Positions 7,880 through 18,804 are shown, numbered from the stretch's first letter. The stretch: DNA of 36,514 nucleotides from Halotalea alkalilenta DSM 17697 (GCF_000621205.1 NZ_KK211231.1:180033-216546), one strand, 5' to 3'. Numbers and translations: made by a program. Notes: generated from the sequence alone by a model not told the origin.

Positions 7880-9484
7880 TCAGGAGCGGAAACTGGTGAC
7901 TCCATCGCGCAGCCCCTGCGCGACCAAATTGAGTTCATCGATCGCCGCGCTGGTCTGGCGCAGCGACTCGACGGTCTGACGGGCGGTCTCGCCGAGCTGA
8001 TCGAGCGAATTCTGGATCTGCGAGGTAGCCGCGGACTGAGTGCGTATCGCCTCATCCACGTCGCGCACCTTGGGCAGCAGCGCCTGGACGTGCTCGATGA
8101 TGTCGGAGAGCCGCTCGCCGAGGCGATGAACGTTGCCGATGCCATCGGCGACCCGATCGGTGAACTGGTCCATCCCCATCACGCTCGCCGAGATCGCCGC
8201 CTGGATCTCCTTGACCATCTGTTCGATGTCGTAGGTCGAGGCAGCGGTCTGATCGGCCAGCCGGCGCACTTCGCTCGCGACCACCGAGAAGCCTCGCCCA
8301 TACTCGCCGGCCTTCTCCGCCTCGATCGCCGCATTGAGCGAGAGCAGGTTGGTCTGGTCCGCGACCTTGATGATGGTGGTGACCACATGATTGATGCTGT
8401 CGGCCTTCTCGCCGAGGATCGCCAGCTTGCCGCTGATCATCTCCGAGGCGCTCATCACCGCGGTGACGGTGTCCTCCATGTGGACCAGGTCTTCGCGCCC
8501 TTTTCCAGCGAGAGAGGAGGTGGTTTCCGCCGCGGCGGAGACCTCGGCCATGGTGGCGACCAGCCCACGGGCGGTCTCGGCGATCCCGCGCGAGGCGGAG
8601 CCGATCTCGGCGGTGGTGGCCGCGGTCTCGGAGGCGGAGGACTGCTGCTGGCGCGCGGTCGCCGCGATCTCGGTCACGGAGGTGGTCACCTGGATGGAGG
8701 AGCGCTGGGCGTTCTTGATCAGGGTATCGAGCTCGTTGAGCAGATAGTTGGTGACCTCCTCCACCCGGCGGAACTCGTCATGGCTTCTGAGCGCGATGCG
8801 CTGGCTGAGATCGCCACCGGCGACCTGGTTGAGCCCCTCGCTGAGCCGGTTGATCGGTCCCATGATCCGGCGGTACAGCACCACCCCGAAGCACAGCGAG
8901 ATCAGTGAAGCGAGCACCAGGGTGATCAGCGTCTTGGCCTTGGCCAGCCGGATATGGTCGAGCGCGACGTTGCTCGACTGGCTGGAACCCTGCTGGTTGA
9001 GCGTAACGATACGGTTGATCGTCTCGCGCCCTTGCTGCCAGTTGTTCAACAGCCGCTGAGAGACGCTGTCGGCCCCGTTCTCTGCGTCCACCAGCCGGGA
9101 GCGACCGACCAGCATCGCCTGAACGAGCTGGTCGAAGTCATGAAGATTGGCGTTGAACTGGTCGAGCAGGCCCTGGGCCTGAGGCACCGAGAGTTCGCGC
9201 AGCCGATCGAAGCCGAGGATGAGCCGGCCACGCGCCTCCCTGGCACGCTGCTCGATCTCCGCGCGCGGGCTGCCTGAATTGAGTCCGTCGATCAGCACGA
9301 ACAGTTCGTCGCTCCAGATCGCGTTCAGCGCATTGGCGCTGAAGGAGGCGCTGTCGTACTGCTGCCGTTCAGCACCCTCGATCAGTACCAGGCTGCGATA
9401 GCTGAGTGCGCTCATCACCACCAGGGTGATGAAAACCAGCAGCGCGTTGACGACGATGATCCGACGTAGCGACCAATGTTTCAT
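7880..9484 (-). CDS. wspA: WspA-type methyl-accepting chemotaxis receptor
   Basis: Membrane receptor at the head of the operon. A first transmembrane helix (about 8-30) is followed by a helical periplasmic sensor domain (about 30-180), a second membrane helix (about 183-203), a HAMP domain starting near RRIMGPINRLSEGL, and a cytoplasmic signalling coiled coil whose tip reads DQTNLLSLNAAIEAEKAGE. The ATG at 9484 gives MKHWSLRR, which resembles the start of Pseudomonas WspA. The ATG at 9496 has no ribosome-binding site. About 534 residues. The periplasmic domain is of the four-helix-bundle type, so the stimulus cannot be read from sequence. Confidence 0.9.
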   Translation of the reverse strand: MKHWSLRRIIVVNALLVFITLVVMSALSYRSLVLIEGAERQQYDSASFSANALNAIWSDELFVLIDGLNSGSPRAEIEQRAREARGRLILGFDRLRELSVPQAQGLLDQFNANLHDFDQLVQAMLVGRSRLVDAENGADSVSQRLLNNWQQGRETINRIVTLNQQGSSQSSNVALDHIRLAKAKTLITLVLASLISLCFGVVLYRRIMGPINRLSEGLNQVAGGDLSQRIALRSHDEFRRVEEVTNYLLNELDTLIKNAQRSSIQVTTSVTEIAATARQQQSSASETAATTAEIGSASRGIAETARGLVATMAEVSAAAETTSSLAGKGREDLVHMEDTVTAVMSASEMISGKLAILGEKADSINHVVTTIIKVADQTNLLSLNAAIEAEKAGEYGRGFSVVASEVRRLADQTAASTYDIEQMVKEIQAAISASVMGMDQFTDRVADGIGNVHRLGERLSDIIEHVQALLPKVRDVDEAIRTQSAATSQIQNSLDQLGETARQTVESLRQTSAAIDELNLVAQGLRDGVTSFRS

Positions 9485-9655
9485 GACTCGATCCATGGTG
9501 AAGACATGTTGCGCGAGCAGGGCGTCGAGCGCCGGAAAACGACCCGCGAGCGGCCCTCTTTCCGCAGCCGTGCTTTCGTCGCAGGAAGGTTCGCCGACGA
9601 ACGCGCCGCGTTAACACGCGGCGACGCGAACGAAAACTATTGTTTCAGGGACGAA

Positions 9656-9684
9656 CATATAAAAACAGGCGTGGATGTTGGCAG
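9656..9684 (-). promoter_or_regulatory. Possible promoter of the wsp-type operon
   Basis: On the minus strand a -35-like CTGCCA (9684-9679) and a -10-like TATATG (9661-9656) are 17 bases apart. They lie in the AT-rich part of the gap upstream of wspA, about 170 bases before its start. Each box matches the sigma-70 consensus at 4 of 6 positions, so this is only a candidate. Confidence 0.35.
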
Positions 9685-9694
9685 GTCGCTTGGC

Positions 9695-9724
9695 AAAAAA
9701 AAATTCAGAAAATTCCTATTTTCT
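9695..9724 (-). terminator. Candidate terminator after the ABC-F gene
   Basis: Reading leftwards, a 7-bp A/T-rich stem (AGAAAAT and ATTTTCT, 4-base loop) is followed by GAA and a run of nine T. It begins about 30 bases past the stop of the ABC-F gene and would separate it from the wsp-type operon. The stem is weak, but the T-run is strong. Confidence 0.5.
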
Positions 9725-9754
9725 TTCACCAAACGCTCGTTCCACCGCGGACAT

Positions 9755-11656
<1,902 letters not shown>

Positions 11657-11793
11657 TTCTGCCCTCTTGGCATCTCGTTGTCAGCCACCTGGATCATCGC
11701 GGCGCACGCGAATTCAAGCGGAGCGGAAAAAATGGGGTTGGGAATTCTACACCCGCACAGCGGATGTTTTGAGCCTGTGCGAGCGCGTCTTAA

Positions 11794-12273
11794 GTGAGCG
11801 GACACCGGGAAAGCGAACGGGCCGGTTCGCTGTGGCGCTTCGCTGGCGCGCTGTATGCTCAGCCAGGCGTCGATGAGGCATGCCTGCGCCTGCAGGACGA
11901 AGCGGGGCTCGACGTCTGCGAGCTGCTCTGGCTGTGCTGGCTCGAACGCAGCGGACGCGCGCCCGGCGCACTGGAAGAGCTCGACCGGGTACGCGCCTGG
12001 CAGCGCCACTATACCTGGGCACTGCGCCGGCTGCGCCGCGAGTTGAAGCCAGAGTGCGCGAGGCTGCCCCACCTTGCCGCACTGCGCGAGACGATCAAGC
12101 GCGCGGAGCTCGAGGCCGAGCACGAGACGCTGCGCCGGCTTGCCGAACTCGCACAGCGCGACGAGGCCGCCTGCGACGCCGACTTCGAGCGCTGGCATGG
12201 GAATCTTTCCTCCTCCCACGCGGTCCTAGTGGCGCGGACACGACGTGCTGCTGCGCTTGTGCCACTCGAATGA
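11794..12273 (+). CDS. DUF2390/TIGR02444 family protein
   Basis: A 159-residue protein of unknown function. It shows the family pattern of an N-terminal LWRFAGALYAQPGV segment, a Cys/Leu-rich LDVCELLWLCWLERSG stretch and an Arg-rich helix (WALRRLRRELK). Mostly helical and soluble, with no signal peptide. The start is a GTG with only a poor ribosome-binding site, so the exact N-terminus is uncertain. It is divergent from the YheS-type gene, and the 137-base gap between them must hold both promoters. Confidence 0.75.
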   Translation: MSGHRESERAGSLWRFAGALYAQPGVDEACLRLQDEAGLDVCELLWLCWLERSGRAPGALEELDRVRAWQRHYTWALRRLRRELKPECARLPHLAALRETIKRAELEAEHETLRRLAELAQRDEAACDADFERWHGNLSSSHAVLVARTRRAAALVPLE

Positions 12274-12362
12274 GGCGACCACCTTCTGTTACATTGCTGG
12301 CCCTCGCAAGAATCCGTCATCCAGAGCGAACCATCGCCCTGGCAGTCACCCAAGGAGTCTTC

Positions 12363-13097
12363 ATGAACAAACTGGTGAGCGCTGCGACCTTCGGCGCCCT
12401 TCTCGCCCTCGCGGGCTGCTCCGATTCATCGGACCAAGCCGCCCAGCAGAGCCCGCAGCAGGACGACGTCGCGCTCGACAGCGATGCCCAGAAGCTTGGA
12501 TACAGCATCGGCATGACCATGGCGCACAACCTGCAGGAAACCGTGCCCAACCTCGAGCTCGATGCCTTCAAGCAAGCGATCGACGATGTCTACGCCGGGC
12601 GTGATCCGAAGCTTTCCGACCAGGATGCCGAGGCGGCGCTGACCCAGTTCCAGCAGCAGCAAATCAGCCAGCAGCAGCAACAGCAGCAGCAGGCCGCTGA
12701 GGAGAACCAGCGGGCCGGCGAAGCCTTCCTCGCCGACAACGCCGAGCAGGAGGGGGTGCAGACCACCGCTTCAGGCCTCCAGTACAAGGTGATCGAGTCG
12801 GGCGATGGCCCGCAGCCCAACGCCGAGGACACCGTACAGGTCAACTACGAAGGCACGCTGCTCGACGGCACCGTGTTCGACAGCTCCTTCGAGCGCGGAG
12901 AGCCTGTGACCTTCAAGGTCAACGAAGTGATCCAGGGCTGGCAGGAAGCGCTGCAGCTGATGCACGAAGGCGACGAGTGGATGGTCTACGTACCGGCCAA
13001 CCTGGCCTATGGCCCTGCGGGCGTCGGTCCTATCGGTCCCAACGAGACGCTTTCCTTCAAGGTCCAGCTGCTCAAGGTCAACCCTGACACGCCGTAA
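12363..13097 (+). CDS. FKBP-type peptidyl-prolyl isomerase lipoprotein (FkpA/Mip type)
   Basis: Periplasmic folding catalyst anchored as a lipoprotein. A signal peptide ends in the lipobox LALAGC with Cys19. The N-terminal dimerisation region (about 40-120, LGYSIGMTMAHNL) is followed by the FKBP domain (about 135-240: VQVNYEGTLLDGTVFDSS, VIQGWQEAL, AYGPAGVGPIGPNETL). The helix between them is replaced in part by a glutamine tract of about 16 residues (near 95-111) encoded by CAG/CAA repeats, which is unusual. AAGGAG precedes the ATG. Total 244 residues, near the family norm. Confidence 0.92.
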   Translation: MNKLVSAATFGALLALAGCSDSSDQAAQQSPQQDDVALDSDAQKLGYSIGMTMAHNLQETVPNLELDAFKQAIDDVYAGRDPKLSDQDAEAALTQFQQQQISQQQQQQQQAAEENQRAGEAFLADNAEQEGVQTTASGLQYKVIESGDGPQPNAEDTVQVNYEGTLLDGTVFDSSFERGEPVTFKVNEVIQGWQEALQLMHEGDEWMVYVPANLAYGPAGVGPIGPNETLSFKVQLLKVNPDTP

Positions 13098-13116
13098 ACG
13101 TCGGTAACCACGAAAT

Positions 13117-13157
13117 CACCGCGGGCGGTACTCGATCACCGGTTCCCGCGGTGTTTT
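13117..13157 (+). terminator. Rho-independent terminator of the FKBP gene
   Basis: A 9-bp perfect GC-rich stem (CACCGCGGG at 13117-13125 and CCCGCGGTG at 13145-13153) with a 19-base loop is followed directly by TTTT. It starts 20 bases after the FKBP stop codon. Confidence 0.65.
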
Positions 13158-13515
13158 CCCCTGCCATGGCGTTTCGCCATGGGCACCAACGGGCACTCCC
13201 CAAGCAGGCCCAGCCTGTGGATAACTTGGTGGACAGTCTGTGCTTCAAGCCCTTCCCGCCCCTTCCATGACTCGCTGGAGAAAGCAAGCACTTCTCTATT
13301 CGACCTTCGCAAAAACCTTTCGATCACCAGATAACCAATTGATTTAAAAATAATAAAACAGAATTTCCCAGCGATGGCGAGACGACATAATTAGACAGCT
13401 AAGTTATCAACAAGCAGATATGACACTGGGATGTCAATTGTGGACATCCATTCAAGCCCATGAACTTTCCGCCCTCGATCGACGGCGATCACCACCCGAT
13501 ACCCGCTCCACGCGG
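13158..13515. other. AT-rich intergenic region with DnaA-box-like sites
   Basis: No gene is seen. The stretch from about 13290 to 13420 is conspicuously AT-rich against its GC-rich surroundings. TGTGGATAA (13216-13224) is a perfect DnaA box on the minus strand. TTATCAACA (13404-13412) is a one-mismatch box on the plus strand, and TGTGGACAT (13439-13447) is a weaker match. This could be a DnaA-binding locus. A chromosomal origin is not proven because dnaA, dnaN or gidA are not nearby. Confidence 0.35.
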
Positions 13516-14037
13516 TCAGTGCATTGCGCTTTCCCGGACGGGACAGGGCGTGTCGAAATCATGCCAGCTGCCGACTTTTCGCTGCGGCGTCGTCACCACC
13601 AGCTCGATGCGCCAGCGCACGCGGTCGTGGTGACACATCTGCGCCGGAAAGGAGAGGCGAAAGCGGCGTTGACCGATCCGCTCCACTTCGGCGCCCTCGA
13701 TCCGCGTGCCGTGGCTGCGACTCTCGAGCATCAGGTCGAAACGCTCGGCATCGATCCCTCGACTGTCGACCAGCAGCTCGATCTCACCCTCGCTCCAACC
13801 GGCCACGCGCATGCCGATCCAGTCGTTCAATCCCACCCGGGCCTCGCAGTGGCGCTCTAACGGTGAGCAGTTGAGCGACAGCGGATACCAGGTGGTTTGC
13901 CGCGCACCAGGCCCCCCCAGGTAGTAATTGCCGAGGTAGCCGAGGGCGACCACGATGGTCATCAGGGTGACGATGATCAACCCGTTGAGCAGCGGCGGGC
14001 GATAGTTCTCTTCATGACGAGTCTTGGCATCGGGCAT
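13516..14037 (-). CDS. Single-pass membrane protein of unknown function
   Basis: I do not recognise a named family. The ATG at 14037 gives a protein of 173 residues with a short cytoplasmic N-terminus (MPDAKTRHEENYRPPLL), one transmembrane helix (LNGLIIVTLMTIVVALGYLG, about 18-37) and a periplasmic domain of about 130 residues. That domain has three or four cysteines (LNCSPLERHCEA, QMCHHD, DTPCPV) that could pair. The longer open frame to 14112 adds a non-conserved-looking N-terminus. It lies about 100 bases downstream of trmB on the same strand and may share its transcript. Confidence 0.6.
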   Translation of the reverse strand: MPDAKTRHEENYRPPLLNGLIIVTLMTIVVALGYLGNYYLGGPGARQTTWYPLSLNCSPLERHCEARVGLNDWIGMRVAGWSEGEIELLVDSRGIDAERFDLMLESRSHGTRIEGAEVERIGQRRFRLSFPAQMCHHDRVRWRIELVVTTPQRKVGSWHDFDTPCPVRESAMH

Positions 14038-14134
14038 GCATTCACCGCACTCCCGGCCCAATGGGGCGACGGGCGATATCGTGGATGGAAAGGGCATGGC
14101 TGCTGCGGCCATCGACCGCAGCTGGCCGCATCGA

Positions 14135-14860
14135 TCAGGCGCCTGCCTTGCGCCGATGGATCAAATCCCACACGCCGTGCCCCAGGCGCTCGCCGCGCGC
14201 TTCGAACTTGGTCAGCGGACGGCTCTCGGGGCGCGGCACGAAGGGGCCATCGACCGAGGTGTTCTCGAATCCGGGCGCATCGTGCATCACTTGCGCCATG
14301 TGCTCGGCGTAGGCCTCCCAGTCGGTGGCCATGTGGAAGCATCCGCCCGGCTTGAGCACGCGCCTCACCCGAGCGACGAACTCGGGCTGGACGATCCGCC
14401 GCTTGTGGTGCTTCTTCTTCGGCCACGGGTCGGGAAAGAACAGCTGGAGCAGGTCGATCGACGCCGCGGGCAGCGACTCGTCGAGCACCTTCAGCGCGTC
14501 TTCGCGAAACACTCGAACGTTGTCGATCCCTGCCTTGTCGAGCTCGTCGAGCAGCTTGCCCACCCCGGGCGGGTGGACCTCGATACCGATGAAGTCGACT
14601 TCCGGCTGGCGGCGGGCCTGTTCGAGCAGCGAGGCGCCCATGCCGAAGCCGATCTCGACCACCCGCGGCGCATGGCGGCCGAACACCTGGTCGAGATCGA
14701 GACGCCCCTGGGCGAGGGTGAGGCCCAGGCGGGGATAGACCTCCTCGAGGCCTCGGGTCTGCGCGATGGTCATTCTTCCAGCGCGCAGCACGTAGCTCTT
14801 GATGCCTCGCCGCGGGAGGGCTTCGGAAACGGGGGTTGGATATTCGGTTTCACTGCTCAT
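14135..14860 (-). CDS. trmB: tRNA (guanine-46-N7)-methyltransferase
   Basis: Makes N7-methylguanosine at position 46 of tRNA using S-adenosylmethionine. Motifs seen are the SAM loop [25 protein letters not shown] and the family signature [16 protein letters not shown], with [10 protein letters not shown] and [15 protein letters not shown] at the C-terminus. The ATG at 14860 ([10 protein letters not shown]) is chosen; upstream in-frame sequence runs into thiG and is not family-like. 241 residues is normal. The order thiS-thiG-trmB is common in gammaproteobacteria. Confidence 0.93.
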   Translation of the reverse strand: MSSETEYPTPVSEALPRRGIKSYVLRAGRMTIAQTRGLEEVYPRLGLTLAQGRLDLDQVFGRHAPRVVEIGFGMGASLLEQARRQPEVDFIGIEVHPPGVGKLLDELDKAGIDNVRVFREDALKVLDESLPAASIDLLQLFFPDPWPKKKHHKRRIVQPEFVARVRRVLKPGGCFHMATDWEAYAEHMAQVMHDAPGFENTSVDGPFVPRPESRPLTKFEARGERLGHGVWDLIHRRKAGA

Positions 14861-14915
14861 GGGGTCGGGAAGTCTCGAAAGAATCACTCTTGGTAGCGCA
14901 GGTTCGGCATCGCGG

Positions 14916-15746
14916 TCAGCCCTGGATGCGCCCCTCGACGGGCGAGGAGGGTTCCGCGGCATAGGTCTTGCGCGGCATCCGCCCGGCGAGGAAGGCCTCA
15001 CGCCCGGCCTCGACCGCCTTGCGCATCGCGTTGGCCATCATCACCGGATGGCGCGCATGGGCGATCGCCGAGTTCATCAGCACCCCCTGGCAGCCCAGCT
15101 CCATCGCCAACGACGCATCCGACGGCGTGCCGATCCCGGCGTCGACCAGCACCGGTACCCGGGCGGCCTCGACGATCAGCGACAGATTGTAGGGATTGAG
15201 CAGCCCATGGCCGGAGCCGATCAGCGAGCCGAGCGGCATCACCGCGCAGACGCCCATCGATTCGAGCTCGGCGGCGACGATCGGGTCGTCGCTGGTGTAG
15301 ACCATCACGCCGAAACCGTCGTCGATCAGCTCGCGCGCGGCCTTCAAGGTCTCGACCACGTTGGGATAGAGGGTACGCTCGTCGCCGAGCACCTCGAGCT
15401 TGACCAGCGAGTGCCCGTCGAGCAGCTCGCGCGCCAGCTGGCAGGTGCGCACCGCGTCGCGGGCGTTGTAGCAGCCGGCGGTATTGGGCAGCAGGGTGTA
15501 GCGCTCGGGGCTGATCACGTCGAGCAGGTTGGGCGCGTCGGGATCCTGGCCGATGTTGGCGCGCCGCACCGCGAAGGTGACGATCTCCGCTTGGCTTGCG
15601 GCGATCGCTCGCGCGGTCTCGTCGAAGTCGCGGTACTTTCCGGTGCCGACCAGCAGCCGCGAGCGGTACGCTCGGCCGGCGATGGTCAGCGGCAGATCTT
15701 CCACACCCGGCCGCTGCGCGGCAGAGTGGCGGTCGTCGATGCTCAT
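14916..15746 (-). CDS. thiG: Thiazole synthase
   Basis: Forms the thiazole phosphate ring of thiamine from deoxyxylulose phosphate, dehydroglycine and ThiS thiocarboxylate. A TIM-barrel protein with the start [10 protein letters not shown], the Schiff-base lysine Lys116 in LVKLEVLGD, and the phosphate-binding segments [11 protein letters not shown] and [11 protein letters not shown]. The expected family sequence GVLMNSAIA follows. 276 residues. It lies 72 bases downstream of thiS and just upstream of trmB. Confidence 0.95.
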   Translation of the reverse strand: MSIDDRHSAAQRPGVEDLPLTIAGRAYRSRLLVGTGKYRDFDETARAIAASQAEIVTFAVRRANIGQDPDAPNLLDVISPERYTLLPNTAGCYNARDAVRTCQLARELLDGHSLVKLEVLGDERTLYPNVVETLKAARELIDDGFGVMVYTSDDPIVAAELESMGVCAVMPLGSLIGSGHGLLNPYNLSLIVEAARVPVLVDAGIGTPSDASLAMELGCQGVLMNSAIAHARHPVMMANAMRKAVEAGREAFLAGRMPRKTYAAEPSSPVEGRIQG

Positions 15747-15818
15747 GTCCTTCTCCTCGAGAAACGCCGCGGCCCCGAGCGCACTGGGCTCGGGCCGGGC
15801 ATGACGGGACGCGGGGGC

Positions 15819-16016
15819 TCAGCCCCCGCCGATGGCGTGTACGATCTCGATGCGGTCGTGTTCCTCGAGCACGGTATCAGCGTGCTTCGAGCGTGGGACG
15901 ATGCGTTCGTTGCGCTCGACCGCGACGCGCCGGCCGCCCAAGTTCAGCGTGGCGACCAGTTCGGCCACGGTGGTGGCCTCGACCGTGCGAGGCTCGCCGT
16001 TCAGATAGAGCTGCAT
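15819..16016 (-). CDS. thiS: Sulfur carrier protein ThiS
   Basis: A 65-residue ubiquitin-fold protein that carries the sulfur for thiazole synthesis as a C-terminal thiocarboxylate. It starts MQLYLNGEPRTV and ends in the diagnostic AIGGG, with a terminal Gly-Gly needed for adenylation by ThiF. First gene of the thiS-thiG-trmB cluster. The promoter must lie in the 111-base gap before the divergent DUF423 gene. Confidence 0.93.
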   Translation of the reverse strand: MQLYLNGEPRTVEATTVAELVATLNLGGRRVAVERNERIVPRSKHADTVLEEHDRIEIVHAIGGG

Positions 16017-16127
16017 GGTTTGTTTCCTGCGACGCTTGGGACCATCGGCCCCGGACTGGGAATGGCGCTATCATACCGCCTCGCGACACGTGATTCGATC
16101 TTCTCCCTGCCGACCCGCGAGGTAAAC

Positions 16128-16511
16128 GTGACTGCAGATTTCCGCCGCCCCCTGTGGATCGCCTGCGCGCTGAGCGGAGCGCTGGCGGTCATCCTCGGCG
16201 CCTTCGGCGCCCACGCCCTGAGCGCCCGGCTGCCAGCACCGCTGCTCGCCGCCTACCACACCGGCGTGACCTATCAAATGTGGCACACCGTGGCGCTGAT
16301 GGCACTGCTCGCCGGCTGGCGTGGGGCGCGCGCACCGCGCCTGGTGCTGTGGTGCTGGTGCGCCGGCGTGGTGCTGTTCTCGGGCTCGCTCTATCTGCTC
16401 GCGCTGAGCGGCATCCGCGCGCTGGGCATGATCACCCCGGTCGGCGGTACCCTGCTGATCCTCGGCTGGCTGGCGCTCGCATATGCCTGGCTGCGCGAGG
16501 AGCGACGCTGA
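16128..16511 (+). CDS. DUF423 family membrane protein
   Basis: A 127-residue inner-membrane protein with four predicted helices. It has the family hallmark GAFGAHAL near residue 26 and HTGVTYQMWHTVALM. The GTG at 16128 is chosen as start because GAGGT sits 5 bases upstream and the longer frame has no family-like sequence. Divergent from thiS. It is followed after 1 base by a lipoprotein gene, so the two are probably cotranscribed. Confidence 0.85.
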   Translation: MTADFRRPLWIACALSGALAVILGAFGAHALSARLPAPLLAAYHTGVTYQMWHTVALMALLAGWRGARAPRLVLWCWCAGVVLFSGSLYLLALSGIRALGMITPVGGTLLILGWLALAYAWLREERR

Positions 16512-16512
16512 G

Positions 16513-17043
16513 ATGCGAACCACCGCAACCCATGGCGCCTGCCTCTGCGCACTGATGGCGACGGTGCTGGTCGGCTGCGCCGGCCGAGCATTCGACGAAC
16601 AGAGCCGCCAACGCGATGCAGTGCAGCGGATGGGGGCGGACGTCGCCGAACGGCTGATCGAGGCCACCCAATGGGACGACCAGACGGTGAACCAGTTGAT
16701 CCTCGTCGCCAGGCCGCGCATCGCACCCGACGCCCAGCTGCCCGAGGCGGCGCGGGTCGATGCCGCGCGACTGAGCAGCGCGCTGTCGCGCGGGCTGCTC
16801 GCACTGCCAGACGCCCCGCAGGTCATCGGCTGGGCGCCCCAGGAGCAGCAGCCGCTGGCGCCTCAGCTTTGGATCCTCGACAGCAGCTTCTCCACCGGGC
16901 CCACCCTCGGGCTCTCCGATCGCGAACTCTACCCCTATCACCTCGAACTGAAACTGCACCGCACGGGGCGGCCGGCGATCACCTTCGAGACCGACGGCGC
17001 CTTCGACAGCCTGGCGCTAGGCACCCTGGACGAGCAGCGCTGA
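16513..17043 (+). CDS. Putative lipoprotein of unknown function
   Basis: A 176-residue protein with a signal peptide and lipobox VLVGC (Cys22). The mature part has alternating strands and helices with VNQLILVARPRIAPDAQL and LWILDSSFSTG. The fold resembles LpoB-like lipoproteins in outline, but I cannot identify a family. It starts 1 base after the DUF423 stop with GAG just ahead, suggesting translational coupling. Product localisation is inferred from the lipobox only. Confidence 0.7.
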   Translation: MRTTATHGACLCALMATVLVGCAGRAFDEQSRQRDAVQRMGADVAERLIEATQWDDQTVNQLILVARPRIAPDAQLPEAARVDAARLSSALSRGLLALPDAPQVIGWAPQEQQPLAPQLWILDSSFSTGPTLGLSDRELYPYHLELKLHRTGRPAITFETDGAFDSLALGTLDEQR

Positions 17044-17150
17044 GTCGCTCAGCTCGACGTATCCAGCGCGGGACGTTGGGGGTAGCATGGTGAGCCCTTG
17101 GCGCCCCACCCTGGGCGCCCCCACCCTTGTCACCAGGAGGTCCAGGCCCC

Positions 17151-18248
17151 ATGCGTGCGATCGCCGCACACCTCGACCGGGAAGGTCCGAGCAACCCGTT
17201 TCCCGGGCTGGCCGCGCTGGAGCGGCGTCTCGGCCGCAAGCTGCCCCACCAGCTCGGCTCCAACGAGGGGCTCGACATGCCCCATGTCGCGCTGACCAAC
17301 GCCCTGGGCGCAGAAGTGGCGAGGCTTGCCCGGCGCTATGGCGATGCCCAGGCATTCGAGCTGCGCCGACGGCTGTCCGAGCGCCTCGAGGTACCGATCG
17401 AAGCGCTGCTGGTCGATGCCGGCGCCGACAGCCTGATCGCCCTGGCACTGCGAACCCTCTGCGAACCAGGCAGCGTCGCGGTCGCCGCCGCCGGCACCTA
17501 CCCGACCTTCAGCTATTTCGCCCAGAGCACCGGCTGCCGGCTGATCGAGCCGCCCTACCGGGAGGCCAAGGGCGTGCTCGCGCCTGACCTCGATGCGCTG
17601 ATCGAAGCCGCGCACCAGCGCCACGCGCGCCTGGTTTACCTGGCCAATCCGGACAACCCGAGCGGCCACTTGTTCGATGACGCCGAGATCGAGCGCCTGC
17701 GCGACCAGCTGCCTGGCGACTGCAGCCTGCTGCTCGACGAGGCCTATCACGACTTTCGCCCCGATGCCGCCGGCAGCGCGCCGCTCGAGGGCGTGATCCG
17801 GCTGCGCACCTTCTCCAAGGCCCACGGCCTCGCCGGGCTGCGGATCGGCTTCGCCATCGCCGAGCCGGCGCTGGTCGAGGCGATGCTCAAGGCGCGCATC
17901 CACTATGCGGTCGCCTCGCTGTCGCTGGCCGCCGCGGAGCTGGTGCTCGACCACGACGACGAGGTCCGCGAGCACATCGAGGCGGTCACCGAGCGCCGGG
18001 AGCGGCTCACCGCGATGCTGCGCGAGGCCGGACTGGAAGTACTGCCGAGCGCGACCAACTTCATCGCCGTGCGCCTCGCCGATGCCCGAAGCGCCGAGGC
18101 GGTGCAGCGCGCGTTGCTCGAACGCGACGTGGTGGTCCACCGTCCCCCGCACCCCGCGCTCGGACACGTACTGCGGATCTCGACGGTCGAGGATGCGTTG
18201 GCCCCGGGCCGGCTGGCGCCGCTGCTCGAGGCGGCATCCAGAGGCTGA
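17151..18248 (+). CDS. PLP-dependent aminotransferase, HisC/CobC-like
   Basis: A fold-type I aminotransferase of 365 residues. Visible residues are Asn166 and Asn169 in YLANPDNPSG, Asp196 and Tyr199 in LLLDEAYHDF, the PLP lysine Lys223 in RTFSKAHGLAGLRIGFA and Arg231 in the same motif. The sequence is in the histidinol-phosphate aminotransferase group, but there are no his genes nearby and it is not clearly HisC, so the amino donor and acceptor are unknown. AGGAGG lies 10 bases ahead of the ATG. Confidence 0.82.
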   Translation: MRAIAAHLDREGPSNPFPGLAALERRLGRKLPHQLGSNEGLDMPHVALTNALGAEVARLARRYGDAQAFELRRRLSERLEVPIEALLVDAGADSLIALALRTLCEPGSVAVAAAGTYPTFSYFAQSTGCRLIEPPYREAKGVLAPDLDALIEAAHQRHARLVYLANPDNPSGHLFDDAEIERLRDQLPGDCSLLLDEAYHDFRPDAAGSAPLEGVIRLRTFSKAHGLAGLRIGFAIAEPALVEAMLKARIHYAVASLSLAAAELVLDHDDEVREHIEAVTERRERLTAMLREAGLEVLPSATNFIAVRLADARSAEAVQRALLERDVVVHRPPHPALGHVLRISTVEDALAPGRLAPLLEAASRG

Positions 18249-18258
18249 AGCGCGAGCC

Positions 18259-18804
18259 TCAGCCCTCCGCGCGCGGATGGTGGATGATGTTGTGAAAGCT
18301 CGCGCGGCGGTCGCTGAGATTGCGATAGCCGTGCGGCCGGTCGGCGCAAAAGCGCAGCGACTGCCCCGCCTCCAGCGCGTGCCAATGCTCCTCGACCAGG
18401 ACTTCGAGACGCCCCTCGACCACCGCGACGTATTCGCTCACGCCTCGCCGATGGGGCTGGGAGACACGTTCGCAGCCCGGGGCCAGTTCGACCAGCAGCA
18501 GTTCGATGCCGGTAGCCGCGTCGTAGGGCTCGAGCAACGTGGCGTTCATCAGCGTTTCATCATCGACCATGCGGTCGCGCCTTTCGACCAGGCTGCCTTC
18601 GTCCCAGAAGGTCGAGAACGGCACCTCCATGCCGCTGGCGATCCGCCACAGGGTCGCCACCGTCGGGCTCGACTCACCGCGCTCGATCTGCCCGAGCATC
18701 GCCTTGCTGACCCCAGTGCTGGCCGCACAGGTGTCGAGGCTCCAGCCCCGCTCCCGGCGCAGCCGCCGCAGTACGGCACCAATCACTCGGTTCATCTCCT
18801 GCAT
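18259..18804 (-). CDS. XRE-family transcriptional regulator with cupin domain
   Basis: A 181-residue regulator of the HTH-cupin type, which often controls amino acid or polyamine genes in this family. The HTH covers about 7-60 (RLRRERGWSLDTCAASTG, MLGQIERGESSPTVATLW) and the cupin sensor about 100-178, with GVSEYVAVVEGRLEVLV and HGYRNLSDRRASFHNI. The effector is unknown. Divergent from the BenE-like transporter. Three perfect inverted repeats lie in the shared gap, so it probably controls that gene and itself. An ATG at 18795 is an alternative start. Confidence 0.88.
   Translation of the reverse strand: MQEMNRVIGAVLRRLRRERGWSLDTCAASTGVSKAMLGQIERGESSPTVATLWRIASGMEVPFSTFWDEGSLVERRDRMVDDETLMNATLLEPYDAATGIELLLVELAPGCERVSQPHRRGVSEYVAVVEGRLEVLVEEHWHALEAGQSLRFCADRPHGYRNLSDRRASFHNIIHHPRAEG

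Noticed and set aside
14799-16511. A 570-residue plus-strand open frame across thiG, thiS and DUF423.
   Set aside because: Only the end from 16128 is real (DUF423). The rest is antisense to thiG and thiS.
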